Notes: generated by a model from the sequence alone, not told the origin. Numbered from the stretch's first letter, positions 18,255 to 27,029 are shown. The stretch: DNA of 52,764 nt from Planctomycetota bacterium (GCA_002746535.1 NVWA01000037.1:1-52764), one strand, 5' to 3'. A program made the numbers and translations.

Positions 18255-18503
18255 TTATGATCCAACGTAACCAAGAAGACCCATAAATCGGGCTCTTTTA
18301 ATTGCAACAATTAGTTGCTTTTGATGTTGCTTGTTTAGTCCAGTCCTCTTTCTTGATATCAACTTACCTTGTGTCGATCTGAATTTAGATATAAAACCAA
18401 CCCATTTATAATCTAAACTCTTGTCTAAGGTTGCCGCATCAAAAGGACATACAACCTCTTTCGGAGGTAATTTTCTTCTTCTTCTTTTTACTGGTGGAGC
18501 CAT
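18255..18503 (-). CDS. rpsR: 30S ribosomal protein bS18
   Basis: The 82-residue protein has a basic N-terminus (VKRRRRKLP) and the S18 core (YKWVGFISKF, then GKLISRKRTGLNKQHQKQL and AIKRARFMGLLGY). It pairs with S6 on the platform of the small subunit. It lies 12 bp before rplI and 32 bp after rpsF. Confidence 0.97.
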   Translation of the reverse strand: MAPPVKRRRRKLPPKEVVCPFDAATLDKSLDYKWVGFISKFRSTQGKLISRKRTGLNKQHQKQLIVAIKRARFMGLLGYVGS

Positions 18504-18535
18504 TTTAAATCCTTTAAAATTTATTAAGTTCGATA

Positions 18536-18874
18536 TTAATATGAAGCAATTACATTTTGTGGTTCAGAAGGTTCAGGAACTTCCAATCCATCAGTATCTC
18601 TTAATATCATAATTCGTAAAATTGCTTCCACGTGTACAAATTCATTTTCAATTTTTTTAACTGAATCAGTTGGTGTAGAAAAATGCATTACCGCATAAGT
18701 ACCTCGTTTTTGTTTTTTAATTTCGTAAGCTAATTTTCGCTCATCCCATTTAACGAGATTTTCTACTTTACCACCATTTTTTGTAACAGCTGTAGTTAAA
18801 ATCTCTTCAGCCTTTTCCCAATTTTCTCTTGCAAAGTTATTTTCCAAAAGAATCATCGCTTCGTATAATGCCAA
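18536..18874 (-). CDS. rpsF: 30S ribosomal protein bS6
   Basis: The 112-residue protein has the S6 ferredoxin-like fold marks YEAMILLENN, VKWDERKLAYEIKKQKRGTY and VEAILRIMILR. S6 binds S18, encoded next. The start is four bases after the pth stop. Confidence 0.97.
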   Translation of the reverse strand: MALYEAMILLENNFARENWEKAEEILTTAVTKNGGKVENLVKWDERKLAYEIKKQKRGTYAVMHFSTPTDSVKKIENEFVHVEAILRIMILRDTDGLEVPEPSEPQNVIASY

Positions 18875-18878
18875 TTTA

Positions 18879-19499
18879 CTACTCCTTGTTTGATTTTTTT
18901 AGAGAGTTATTTAATAACTCCCGACAACCTGGGTTCACAACCCAATTTTCTAAACCTAATAACGCTCGTTGAATACCTTCAACAACTTCGACCTTCTCAC
19001 CTTCATTCCATCTGCTAAGTACATATTCTATAACAGACACATTCTTCTTTCGACCAATACCGAACTTAAAACGTCCGTATTCTGTCGTCTTCAAATATTT
19101 TTCAATGGACTTTAATCCATTATGACCACCACTAGATCCTTTTCTTCGAAATCTAAGATCACCAAGTGACAAATCTAAGTCATCATGAACGATCAAAATA
19201 TTACTCAGCTCAAATTCATAATTTGCAGCTAACTGCTTAAATATTTCACCAGAATTATTCATATAAGTCTGTGGTTTAACTAAAGCAATTTTAATTTTAT
19301 TAAACTCACCATAACTATAAATATAGTTACGTTTTTTTTCAAAAGAATTAAAACCCAATTGGTCTCGAAAAGAATCAACTATATCAAAACCAATATTATG
19401 CCTTGTAGATTCGTATTCCTTGCCTGGATTACCTAATCCAACAACAAGTGCATCCAATCTAATTTTGGCTGACCTTTTAAAGAAACGCCAAAACATCAC
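18879..19499 (-). CDS. pth: Peptidyl-tRNA hydrolase
   Basis: The 206-residue protein matches bacterial Pth: GLGNPGKEYESTRHNIGFD with the catalytic histidine, PQTYMNNSGE, and IVHDDLDLSLG with the catalytic aspartate. It frees tRNA from peptidyl-tRNAs that drop off ribosomes. It follows rplY, the usual neighbour of pth, and precedes rpsF closely. Confidence 0.95.
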   Translation of the reverse strand: MMFWRFFKRSAKIRLDALVVGLGNPGKEYESTRHNIGFDIVDSFRDQLGFNSFEKKRNYIYSYGEFNKIKIALVKPQTYMNNSGEIFKQLAANYEFELSNILIVHDDLDLSLGDLRFRRKGSSGGHNGLKSIEKYLKTTEYGRFKFGIGRKKNVSVIEYVLSRWNEGEKVEVVEGIQRALLGLENWVVNPGCRELLNNSLKKSNKE

Positions 19500-19538
19500 A
19501 GACTATAAAATTTCAAAGAACAACTTTTTTGTTACTAA

Positions 19539-19820
19539 TTATCTATATAAAAAATCTACATGTATTGGGTATGTACCTGTAGGGAAATATTGAATTTCAC
19601 CTATCTTTACTTCCAATACTTCGCCATTTAAATCTATATCAATTTCTCGCTGAACATTACGCACTATTGCTTCTATATCATTTCTCGAAACAGTAACGCT
19701 AATGCAATCTTTACCTTTACCGTAAACATTTCCAGGAATATTTTTTTCTTCCCGTATAGCATCTACCTTATATTTACCTACATCAGTACGAAGAGTCGCA
19801 GCTAATTTTGAAGCCATCAT
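19539..19820 (-). CDS. rplY: 50S ribosomal protein bL25, short form
   Basis: The product is about 93 residues and matches the 5S-rRNA-binding domain of L25 (RTDVGKYKVDAIREEKNIPG, VYGKGKD, HVDFLYR), without the CTC C-terminal domain found in longer forms. Two ATG codons stand side by side. The second (19817) has better spacing to the AAAGGAAG ribosome-binding site, so the mature start may be MASKL. It is the first gene of the long minus-strand operon. Confidence 0.9.
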   Translation of the reverse strand: MMASKLAATLRTDVGKYKVDAIREEKNIPGNVYGKGKDCISVTVSRNDIEAIVRNVQREIDIDLNGEVLEVKIGEIQYFPTGTYPIHVDFLYR

Positions 19821-20087
19821 CTTCCTTTCATTTCAACTTTAAATCTTTTACATTACCGGCAGAGCTAATTTTCATATGGAAAACTGGCCTGCCTAGCAAC
19901 TTAATGGGCGGAGAATGATACATAGAGCACAATCATTCGTCAATTAAATTTGATGTTTTATGCATGATTTGAGCTATTTTTAGACCTAGAAAGACATCTA
20001 AACTAGATAAAGTTGTCAATTGCCAATTTTTTCAATCAAATAAGGTAATGAACGACAAATAAACAATAAATGAGTGAATAAAATTAC
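19821..20087. other. Intergenic region holding the operon promoter
   Basis: The rplY-proximal part contains the sigma70 promoter listed separately and an untranslated leader of about 90 bases. The remainder, up to the stop of the SDR gene, shows no ORF or clear terminator. Confidence 0.5.
19915..19943 (-). promoter_or_regulatory. Sigma70-type promoter of the rplY...lpxA operon
   Basis: Read on the minus strand, TTGACG (19943-19938) and TATCAT (19920-19915) are separated by exactly 17 bp. This is one of the best -35/-10 pairs in the window. Transcription would start near 19907 and leave a leader of about 90 bases before rplY. Confidence 0.7.
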
Positions 20088-20942
20088 CTAATATTCAGGA
20101 TTGAAACTCAATAATTCAACACTTTTATCTAGACAAAATGTTTGGTGACCAGATTCATGATTTTTAAAAGTTTCAATCAAATCTGAAAAGCCATTTTTTT
20201 CTAATTTCACCTTAAGTTCTGGCCATGTTTCTAATTCACCATGTGGACCATAACGGTTTTTTGAACCAATTAAAAAATACTCAAACCCTTCATTATTAAA
20301 TTTCAAGGCACAATCTATTGCCAAGGCACAATCTTTTAATGCAACTCGTGTCCAATAAGAATCCGTTGACAAAGCTTTAAGACCTTCTTCATCTACATCA
20401 ACAATTCCACCAAGACGTAGGCTAATAATTTTTTTTATTTTGCCACTATCAATGAGCATTTCAGCATTCATCTCATTAAACTTTTTTGATATGTGATAGA
20501 CATCCTTATAGGTACCAACAGTATTTTCATCGATTGGAAATCGCCTAGGCTTAATTTCAGGAGATGGCAACCCCTGAACCCAACCACTGGTAATAATCAC
20601 TACATTATCTACCTGATATTCTACACACTCCTGAAGCAAATAAAATGTTCCCGCTGAATTGACTTCAAAAGTTAATACTTGATCATTACCAGGAGCACTA
20701 ACGGCACCGCAATGAACCAATCCATCAATAGACCCTAATTCTTTTTTGGCCCAAATAAATAATTCACTACATTCAGCCTTATTACTTATATCACATTTTA
20801 AATATGGCAAACCATCTAAATCACGATGATCAATAAAATCAGTAATGACAAGATCGAATATTCCAGAATAGCTATTTACGAACTCGTGTCCTAATTTACC
20901 GAGGGCACCGGTAACAATTATTTTTAATTTCTTTTCGACCAT
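20088..20942 (-). CDS. NAD-dependent epimerase/dehydratase family protein
   Basis: The 284-residue extended SDR has a glycine-rich motif TGALGKLGHE near the start, a serine-bearing strand (VVIITSGWVQG) and the Tyr-x3-Lys pair YHISK. Short length and overall pattern recall uronate-dehydrogenase-like SDRs, which oxidise sugar acids, but the substrate cannot be fixed. It is preceded by a 114-bp gap from the small membrane-protein gene and is probably transcribed on its own or as the last gene of that group. Confidence 0.7.
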   Translation of the reverse strand: MVEKKLKIIVTGALGKLGHEFVNSYSGIFDLVITDFIDHRDLDGLPYLKCDISNKAECSELFIWAKKELGSIDGLVHCGAVSAPGNDQVLTFEVNSAGTFYLLQECVEYQVDNVVIITSGWVQGLPSPEIKPRRFPIDENTVGTYKDVYHISKKFNEMNAEMLIDSGKIKKIISLRLGGIVDVDEEGLKALSTDSYWTRVALKDCALAIDCALKFNNEGFEYFLIGSKNRYGPHGELETWPELKVKLEKNGFSDLIETFKNHESGHQTFCLDKSVELLSFNPEY

Positions 20943-21056
20943 AATATAAAACTTTGTTTTAAGATCATCGATAATTTATCACTAGGATATGGTAATTCAA
21001 GATGAATCTTAGGAAATTCCTATTTCAAAGAATAAGCCGTTTATACTAATAACAAA

Positions 21057-21464
21057 TTAATAAATCTCACTAATCCATTTATCAATTTCTGGGAAGCCAG
21101 GAATTCTAACAGTACGACCATCTTTTAGAGCAAGGCACAAAGTTACACATGATTTAGGTTTATCTACGGTTGAATAAAATAAAAAAGTATTTTGAATTAT
21201 CTTCTTGTCTAGCCACTCTGTTGAATTCTTAACAGTTAATCCAATTTTTTCAGATTCTATTTCAATTTGAAAAACGTTACTCAACCGTTTCCATTCAAAC
21301 AAATGATATAATCCATATATTATTCCAGGCAGAATCAAGAAAAGATTAAAATAAATATTTTCAATTATAAAGCCTAAACATAAGAAAATAATTCCGGACA
21401 TTACAATATACAAAAGAAATTTAAGCAGATGAATATTTTTATGATAAAGCAATTCAATTTTCAT
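21057..21464 (-). CDS. Small membrane protein of unknown function
   Basis: The 135-residue protein has two adjacent transmembrane segments (about 13-32 and 35-53) and a soluble C-terminal half of beta-type pattern (FQIEIESEKIGLTVK, then TLCLALKDGRTVRIPGF). This arrangement recalls bacterial PH-like membrane proteins. I do not recognise a family. Its ATG lies two bases after the hpt stop, so the two are translated together. Confidence 0.6.
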   Translation of the reverse strand: MKIELLYHKNIHLLKFLLYIVMSGIIFLCLGFIIENIYFNLFLILPGIIYGLYHLFEWKRLSNVFQIEIESEKIGLTVKNSTEWLDKKIIQNTFLFYSTVDKPKSCVTLCLALKDGRTVRIPGFPEIDKWISEIY

Positions 21465-21466
21465 TA

Positions 21467-22003
21467 TTACTTCAACACTCCGATATATGGAAGCTGCCGA
21501 TACTTACCTTTATAGTCCAACCCATAACCAACGATAAACTTATCGGGGATTTGAAAAAGCGCATAATCAACCTCAAAATCGACCTCTCTTCTCTCCGGTT
21601 TATCAACAAGAGCAATCGTTTTAATATCAAAAATATTTTTTTCACTATACCATTTTTTTAATTGGTAAAAAGTATTTCCAGTATCAATAATATCATCAAC
21701 TAAAATTACTCTCTTCTCGCTGGGTGCATGCTTCATAACCCCTTCAATCTTAACCTCACCGCTAGATGTTTTATTAGAACCATAACTACTTGCCTGGATA
21801 AAATCCAAGGTAATATCAAATGTTAAACACCGTATCAAATCAGCAAAAAACATAAAGCCACCTTGTAACACACCTATCATAAGTACCGATTGATTTTCAT
21901 ACTCTTTATTTAAAATTTCTGCTAATTCTTTAACTTTATCTCCTATTTCTTTTTGTGAGATAAAAAGCTCAATAGCATCATGATATTGATCATCATTTTT
22001 CAA
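21467..22003 (-). CDS. hpt: Hypoxanthine phosphoribosyltransferase
   Basis: The 178-residue type I phosphoribosyltransferase has the PRPP-binding motif VILVDDIIDTGNTF and the loop GVLQGGFMFFADL. The purine-binding C-terminal part is DYALFQIPDKFIVGYGLDYKGKYRQLPYIG. It salvages hypoxanthine (and usually guanine) to nucleotides. It lies between the METTL25-like gene (36 bp upstream) and a small membrane-protein gene. A role in purine supply fits with guaB-guaA further along. Confidence 0.93.
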   Translation of the reverse strand: MKNDDQYHDAIELFISQKEIGDKVKELAEILNKEYENQSVLMIGVLQGGFMFFADLIRCLTFDITLDFIQASSYGSNKTSSGEVKIEGVMKHAPSEKRVILVDDIIDTGNTFYQLKKWYSEKNIFDIKTIALVDKPERREVDFEVDYALFQIPDKFIVGYGLDYKGKYRQLPYIGVLK

Positions 22004-22039
22004 AATGTAATCCCTTTTTTAGTTAAGAAGAAAAAATAA

Positions 22040-23284
22040 TTATAAATTTAATGCCACTATTCCAATATTCCTTGGACTAACTCGACCATCAAAGAATTGA
22101 AGCACCTCTGTGCTAAGACCCTTATTTTCTATATATTTGGCTCTATCCAAAATAATATACAATTCAATTGCTCTTGAAAAAAGTCTTCTGAAAAACTCAA
22201 AGATTTCCATTTCACTGGCTAACTCGGATATCTTGTCCTCATAAACTTTCATGACCCTATTCATCGGATTAAAACAATTAAAGTTATTTAGATTGATATC
22301 AATAAACTCACTAAAATCAGCAACTTTTGCTATAACAGGATAATCAAATTTATTCAAAAATGATTTTGCAGGAACCTCATTAAAAAAGTATTGATACAAA
22401 CAATATAGTGCATAGCGATAATGATTTTTAATTTGATTATTGGAGAATGTGTCCATTGACTTGTAGGCGAATGGGCTCAAGGCTAACCTCAAATCAGTCG
22501 GCCTCAATATATGTCGGCACATACCACTTAAATTCAAATTACTGGCACTAATTCTATGATAACAACAGCCAAAATTAATCAGATTAACATCTTTATTTTT
22601 GGAAGCAGCTGATATTTGATAAACTGATAAATCTCCACATAAATGCAACCCTGCGATTAAACTCTTTTCTGTAAGCATGAAATTATCTAAAAATAAATCT
22701 GAATCAATAAAGATTTCGTGGCATTCAAGATCCTTACTTCTTTTCCATCTTTTAAAATAACCTTTACCTTTATTTAAAAGATTTCTATTTTGATCTATTA
22801 AAATTTGTCGGCAGGTACAACTACTAACTGCTAAGCTTAAAAATCCTTTGCCACCCCCAACATCTATAAAGTTTTTAATCTTTAATCTATCCAAATGTTC
22901 TTTTATATAAGGGCCCAACAATGAAAATTCATGAGCTTTTTTAACACTTAATTTTAATATCTGTTTTTTGTATATATCATCTTCTTCAATAAGATCAGAA
23001 GAAATATTGGCTCTTGGGAGATCACATAGTTGAAATAGGTTTTCAACTAATTGACGCAATGAATCGGGCATGTCACACAATAAGTCTTTGCCAGTAGATT
23101 TAAAAACAGACAAATCGCATAATTGATCTATCGAAGAATTTCGATAAAAAGTTACCCATGATTCAGGAATATTTCGCAGTGGATCGGGATATCCCGCTAA
23201 CATTTTAGGTTGCCACAAGTATTTATGGCAATCTAAGAATTCGTCAAGATCTTTTAATTGAGAATGAATATCAACAGTTAGCAT
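22040..23284 (-). CDS. METTL25/RRNAD1-like SAM-dependent methyltransferase family protein
   Basis: The 414-residue protein has the family order seen in METTL25-type proteins: an N-terminal helical part, KKAHEFSLLGPYI, SAM-binding motif I (FIDVGGGKGFLSLA), LHLCGDLSVYQISAA, the cysteine-rich NFGCCYHRIS, and the C-terminal ILDRAKYIENKGLSTEVLQF then SPRNIGIVALNL. The family is best known from animals and other eukaryotes and has no well-settled substrate in bacteria. It starts 68 bp from the divergent tRNA-modifying tapT-like gene and probably leads an operon with hpt. Methylation activity is inferred from the motif. Confidence 0.7.
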   Translation of the reverse strand: MLTVDIHSQLKDLDEFLDCHKYLWQPKMLAGYPDPLRNIPESWVTFYRNSSIDQLCDLSVFKSTGKDLLCDMPDSLRQLVENLFQLCDLPRANISSDLIEEDDIYKKQILKLSVKKAHEFSLLGPYIKEHLDRLKIKNFIDVGGGKGFLSLAVSSCTCRQILIDQNRNLLNKGKGYFKRWKRSKDLECHEIFIDSDLFLDNFMLTEKSLIAGLHLCGDLSVYQISAASKNKDVNLINFGCCYHRISASNLNLSGMCRHILRPTDLRLALSPFAYKSMDTFSNNQIKNHYRYALYCLYQYFFNEVPAKSFLNKFDYPVIAKVADFSEFIDINLNNFNCFNPMNRVMKVYEDKISELASEMEIFEFFRRLFSRAIELYIILDRAKYIENKGLSTEVLQFFDGRVSPRNIGIVALNL

Positions 23285-23352
23285 AATTTTATATTTCTAA
23301 TTTTGAGCATGAGATTATACTCAACGAAAATAATATTTATACTCGTTTAGAC

Positions 23353-24006
23353 ATGAAAGTAGACATAACCCCTCACCGCCCCATGTGTTTGCAATGCTTT
23401 TTAAAAAAAAGTCATTGCATATGCCAATCTATAAAAAAAATCAAAAGCCCTATCAATGTTATTATCTTGCAACACTTTAAAGAAAGAAACAAGTCCATTG
23501 GGACCGAAAAAATTATTAGATTGTCATTAACAAATTCAAAAACAATTCGTGGAATTGATTTTAATCAAAATCCTATTATAAAAAACATACAATCAGATAA
23601 AGACAATGAAATATATTTGCTATACCCCAATGAAAATGCCCAAAATGCAAGTCAGGTAAATATTAATTCTGACACTAAAAAATATCTAATAGTTATTGAT
23701 GGAACTTGGACTCAGGCAAAACAAATCGTTAAATTAAATCCTTGGCTAAAAGATCTACCAACGATTCAGCTAGATTTACCAATGATCTCTCAGTATAAAA
23801 TTCGAACTCAACCATTCGCCATGTGCTTATCAACTGTTGAAGCTATCACATACTGTTTAGAACAAATGGAAAAACAACCCGAAAAATACAAAACATTATT
23901 ATTAACTTTCAATAAAATGATTGAAAGGCAATGCCAATATATCCCATTAGAGCATTTAGAAAATAGACCCAAATATCGAAAATTAAAAAAAGGAAAAACT
24001 AAATGA
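23353..24006 (+). CDS. DTW-domain tRNA-uridine aminocarboxypropyltransferase
   Basis: The 217-residue protein matches the DTW family. Four N-terminal cysteines, Cys12, Cys15, Cys22 and Cys24 (CLQCFLKKSHCIC), probably bind zinc. The signature variant is IDGTWTQAKQIV, with QYKIRTQP and CLSTVEAI further on. E. coli TapT, of this family, adds an aminocarboxypropyl group from SAM to U47 of tRNAs. The downstream MaoC-like gene overlaps by four bases (ATGA), so the two are translationally coupled although their roles look unrelated. There is no clear Shine-Dalgarno site. Confidence 0.85.
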   Translation: MKVDITPHRPMCLQCFLKKSHCICQSIKKIKSPINVIILQHFKERNKSIGTEKIIRLSLTNSKTIRGIDFNQNPIIKNIQSDKDNEIYLLYPNENAQNASQVNINSDTKKYLIVIDGTWTQAKQIVKLNPWLKDLPTIQLDLPMISQYKIRTQPFAMCLSTVEAITYCLEQMEKQPEKYKTLLLTFNKMIERQCQYIPLEHLENRPKYRKLKKGKTK

Positions 24007-24428
24007 ATGATAATTTTAAAACGTGGAAAACAGTAGAAGTTGGAGATTGTGCTTCAAAAACGCAAACAATCACCAGTGATATGGTTGATCAATTTGCTAA
24101 GCTAACCGGCGATGATAACCCCATCCATTTAGATGAACAATATGCAAAAAAAACAGTCTTTCGTAAGAGAGTTGTCCATGGGGTTTTCCAAATAAGCCTA
24201 ATTTCTGCTCTTTTAGCCACAGAAATGCCTGGTAGAGGAAGTATTTATCATTCTCAAAACACGCTCTTCACAGCTGCATTATTTGTCGGAGAAAGTGTTA
24301 CTGCAAGAGTTGAAGTTATTGAAAGACTTGAAGCAACAAAGCAAATCAGATTAAAAACTACATGTATGAACGATCAAAATCAATTGACAATGGACGGAAC
24401 TGCTATCGTATATCCGGCAAGAAGATAA
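24003..24428 (+). CDS. MaoC-like (R)-specific enoyl-CoA hydratase family protein
   Basis: The 141-residue single hot-dog domain has the MaoC catalytic block FAKLTGDDNPIHLDEQYA with the Asp and His of the hydratase dyad, followed by VVHGVFQISLISALLATEMP. Members hydrate trans-2-enoyl-CoA to (R)-3-hydroxyacyl-CoA in beta-oxidation or polyhydroxyalkanoate supply. The exact substrate is not readable. It is coupled to the tapT-like gene by an ATGA overlap. Confidence 0.85.
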   Translation: MNDNFKTWKTVEVGDCASKTQTITSDMVDQFAKLTGDDNPIHLDEQYAKKTVFRKRVVHGVFQISLISALLATEMPGRGSIYHSQNTLFTAALFVGESVTARVEVIERLEATKQIRLKTTCMNDQNQLTMDGTAIVYPARR

Positions 24429-24564
24429 TTAATGGATTAGAGAAAAATTGAAAATTTAATAAATCTTATACCTAAGTTATTTTACAGCAGACATTTAAAG
24501 AGCAAATTCTTTCATTCTTTACCAAAAATTTCTCCAATATTTCTAATATTTATTTTGATTTTGT

Positions 24565-24570
24565 TATAAT
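24565..24570 (+). promoter_or_regulatory. Possible -10 element for the DCC/histidine-kinase pair
   Basis: TATAAT lies 25 bp before the DCC start in an AT-rich 167-bp gap. No good -35 is visible at 17 bp, so this is only a candidate. Confidence 0.35.
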
Positions 24571-24595
24571 TAGGGTGAATAATGAATAATGAAGA

Positions 24596-25024
24596 ATGAT
24601 GAACCAAGATATATTTAAAAGTTGGGTAGAAATGAAAGATATGATTATTTTTGATGGAGAATGTAATTTCTGTATCGGTCAAATCCAAAAAATCAAATCA
24701 CGCTCCAAATCGGATCAATTCGACTATTTACCCAGAAAAGCTGATAATTTACTAAATATGTTTCCTGAATTAGTTCCATTCGAAATGCAAGATGGTCTTC
24801 GATTTCTAAATTATCAAAAGAAAGTCTTCGTTGGCCCAGATGCGGTTTATCAAATTTACAAAAGAATATCTCCCTTCAATTTTATTGCTTGGGTATATCG
24901 TCTACCTATTTTTAATTGGTTTTGCAAACTGATATACAAAATCATTGCAAAAAATAGGTATAAATTAGCGGGTAAATGCGAAAAAGATATTTGCGCTGTA
25001 CCTTACCAACAAAGAGAAGAGTAA
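24596..25024 (+). CDS. DCC-family thiol-disulfide oxidoreductase-like protein (DUF393)
   Basis: The 142-residue protein carries IIFDGECNFCIGQI, the DUF393 motif with a thioredoxin-like Cys-x2-Cys near residues 22-25, and a hydrophobic helix later (SPFNFIAWVYRLPIFNWF). The family is thought to have a thioredoxin fold, and its function is poorly known. Starts at 24596 or 24599 are adjacent. Met13 and Met16 are also possible, since homologues often begin just before the FDG motif. Its stop directly abuts the ATG of the sensor kinase gene, suggesting joint expression. Confidence 0.75.
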   Translation: MMNQDIFKSWVEMKDMIIFDGECNFCIGQIQKIKSRSKSDQFDYLPRKADNLLNMFPELVPFEMQDGLRFLNYQKKVFVGPDAVYQIYKRISPFNFIAWVYRLPIFNWFCKLIYKIIAKNRYKLAGKCEKDICAVPYQQREE

Positions 25025-26101
25025 ATGCAGAGAGAAGAAAAAACAAATCTTTTAAAGCGATCGATAGTATTACAAGGCCTGTTAGAAAAAGACTTCTTAG
25101 TTCTAGCAGACAAAACAAAATTAATTTCTTTACCAGCAAAGATGGTATTGTTTGATGAAGGCGATGAAGCCCAAGCATCTTACATAATCCAAAGTGGCCA
25201 AATATCAATTTCGACAGAATCCAGAGAAATTGCACTTTTAAGTGATGGTGAAATAATCGGAGAAATGGCTATTATTGACGATGGTCTACGTAGTGCAACA
25301 GCAACGGCAGTTGTAGATACAACACTATTAGAAATAAAAAAAGAAGACTTCCAATCTACGTTAATGAATGATGCTAAATCAGTTCCTAAAATACTAAAAA
25401 TACTATGCAAACGATTACGTGATAGTGATCAGAAATTGGCCAATGACTATACCATCATGACCACTTTAATTCATGATATAAACAATTCATTAACGGCCTT
25501 TTCAGCTGCGAGAGTTATTAAAAAAATAGCCGAAGAAAATGGAAATGACACCATAAAAGTTTTTGCGGATATTATGATCAAAGCTCAATCATCTTTAAGT
25601 GAAATGATCAAGAATGCCTTGCATAATTACAAACATAATGAAGTCCTCTCCAATAGAAATGACACCAATATTATTGAAACCATTGATCAAGCAATTAATA
25701 TCCATTTGGCAAACCATAAGGATTTGGAAAAAATCCAAATTAAATGTGAATTTCCAGAATCAATGCCCGCTATTCATCACAATAAAAATGATATTATCAG
25801 GGTATTAACAAATTTAATTGTCAATGCCGCCCAAGCAAGTGGTGAGGGAAATGATATTAACGTCAGCGCTAAATTTTCCAAAGATAAATGCCTCATCAAT
25901 ATCCAAGATCATGGCCCCGGAATACCCCAAATTATTCAAAAGAGCATTTTCAATCCTGGCTTTACAAGTAAACCAAATGGAAATGGTTTAGGCTTATTTT
26001 CATGTAAAAACATCATTGAAGAATTACATCATGGACATGTTTCCTTTACGACAGAAATCAACAGGGGCACTGTTTTTACAATTGAACTCCCAGCAAACTA
26101 A
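25025..26101 (+). CDS. Cyclic-nucleotide-domain sensor histidine kinase, soluble
   Basis: The 358-residue protein begins with a CRP-type cyclic-nucleotide-binding fold (about 12-128) with a phosphate-binding cassette GEIIGEMAIIDDGLRSATATA. The dimerisation helix has the phospho-acceptor region LIHDINNSL (His150). The ATPase has an N-box (TNLIVNAAQAS), G1 (DHGPGIP, 295-301) and G2 (GNGLGLF, 319-325). No membrane segment is present, so it senses an internal ligand, perhaps a cyclic nucleotide. No response regulator is adjacent. It starts directly after the DCC gene stop. Confidence 0.85.
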   Translation: MQREEKTNLLKRSIVLQGLLEKDFLVLADKTKLISLPAKMVLFDEGDEAQASYIIQSGQISISTESREIALLSDGEIIGEMAIIDDGLRSATATAVVDTTLLEIKKEDFQSTLMNDAKSVPKILKILCKRLRDSDQKLANDYTIMTTLIHDINNSLTAFSAARVIKKIAEENGNDTIKVFADIMIKAQSSLSEMIKNALHNYKHNEVLSNRNDTNIIETIDQAINIHLANHKDLEKIQIKCEFPESMPAIHHNKNDIIRVLTNLIVNAAQASGEGNDINVSAKFSKDKCLINIQDHGPGIPQIIQKSIFNPGFTSKPNGNGLGLFSCKNIIEELHHGHVSFTTEINRGTVFTIELPAN

Positions 26102-26201
26102 TTCGACTAAGATCTCTTCCTTTTTCCAATTCACTAAATTGCCCCAATGTAATTTAAATGCAAACAGTAATTTCTTCCTTTTAAATCTCAAATTAGAATT
26201 G

Positions 26202-26207
26202 TATAAT
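26202..26207 (+). promoter_or_regulatory. Possible -10 element for the bacilliredoxin-rhodanese gene
   Basis: TATAAT lies 42 bp before the start codon in the 148-bp gap. The -35 region is weak, so confidence is low. Confidence 0.35.
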
Positions 26208-26249
26208 ACATACTCAGAATTTAAATTTTAAGCAAATAGGAGATCTAAA

Positions 26250-27029
26250 ATGTATGACCCCGTAATGGTGCAGCCAATGCGAGATGAATTAACTTCAGCC
26301 GATATAAAAGAACTTTACACAGCCGAAGAAGTTGAAACTATTCTTGATAATGAAAATGAAACAACATTGATTTTCATAAATTCTGTTTGTGGATGTGCGG
26401 CAGGACAAGCACGTCCAGGATTGTTAGCATCTCTTGAAAATAGCATTTTACCTAAAAATATTTGCACAGTTTTTGCTGGCATGGAAAAAGAAGCCGTAGA
26501 TGCTGCTAGAGAATATTTTACGGGCTATCCTCCCTCTTCCCCATGTCTCGGTGTATTTCGAGATGGAGAATTAGTACATTTTTTACAACGCACTGATTTT
26601 TTAAACCAAAGCGCTGAAGCATTGGGTGCAGTATTAAAAGAGGTTTATAATAAATTTTGTGGCGAAAATATTGATGAAAATATAAAAATACCAAGTGGCC
26701 AAGAAGCTGATAACCTCGAAATAACTCCTGAAAAAGTCAAAGAACTTCTTGATTCAAGTAAAGAATTTAAATTTCTCGATGTCAGAGATGAACAGGAGTT
26801 ACAAATAGCATCAATTGATGGAGCGACACAATTAACTCAAGATTTAGCTCAAGAAATTGTCACAACTTGTTCAAGTGACACTCTGATGGTTTTTACGTGC
26901 CACCACGGCAACAGAAGTCTACAGGCTGCAAAATATTTTAAATCCCAAGGGTTTTCAAATGTGAAAAGCATGAGCGGCGGTATCGAAGCTTGGTCAGATA
27001 AAATCAATTCATCTGTGCCCAAATATTAG
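26250..27029 (+). CDS. Bacilliredoxin (BrxA/BrxB-type) fused to a rhodanese domain
   Basis: The 259-residue protein has two domains. Residues 1-138 match bacilliredoxins of the YphP/YqiW family: the NSVCGCAAGQARPG active site (Cys47 and Cys49), TVFAGMEKEAVDAAREYFTG and YPPSSPCLGVF. A linker (139-160) leads to a rhodanese (160-259) with LDVRDEQEL and the loop CHHGNR (Cys217), then GFSNVKSMSGGIEAW. Bacilliredoxins remove bacillithiol from proteins. The fusion puts a persulfide carrier next to a CGC redox site, suggesting low-molecular-weight persulfide or sulfur handling. A strong AGGAG site precedes the ATG. The exact reaction is unknown. Confidence 0.85.
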   Translation: MYDPVMVQPMRDELTSADIKELYTAEEVETILDNENETTLIFINSVCGCAAGQARPGLLASLENSILPKNICTVFAGMEKEAVDAAREYFTGYPPSSPCLGVFRDGELVHFLQRTDFLNQSAEALGAVLKEVYNKFCGENIDENIKIPSGQEADNLEITPEKVKELLDSSKEFKFLDVRDEQELQIASIDGATQLTQDLAQEIVTTCSSDTLMVFTCHHGNRSLQAAKYFKSQGFSNVKSMSGGIEAWSDKINSSVPKY

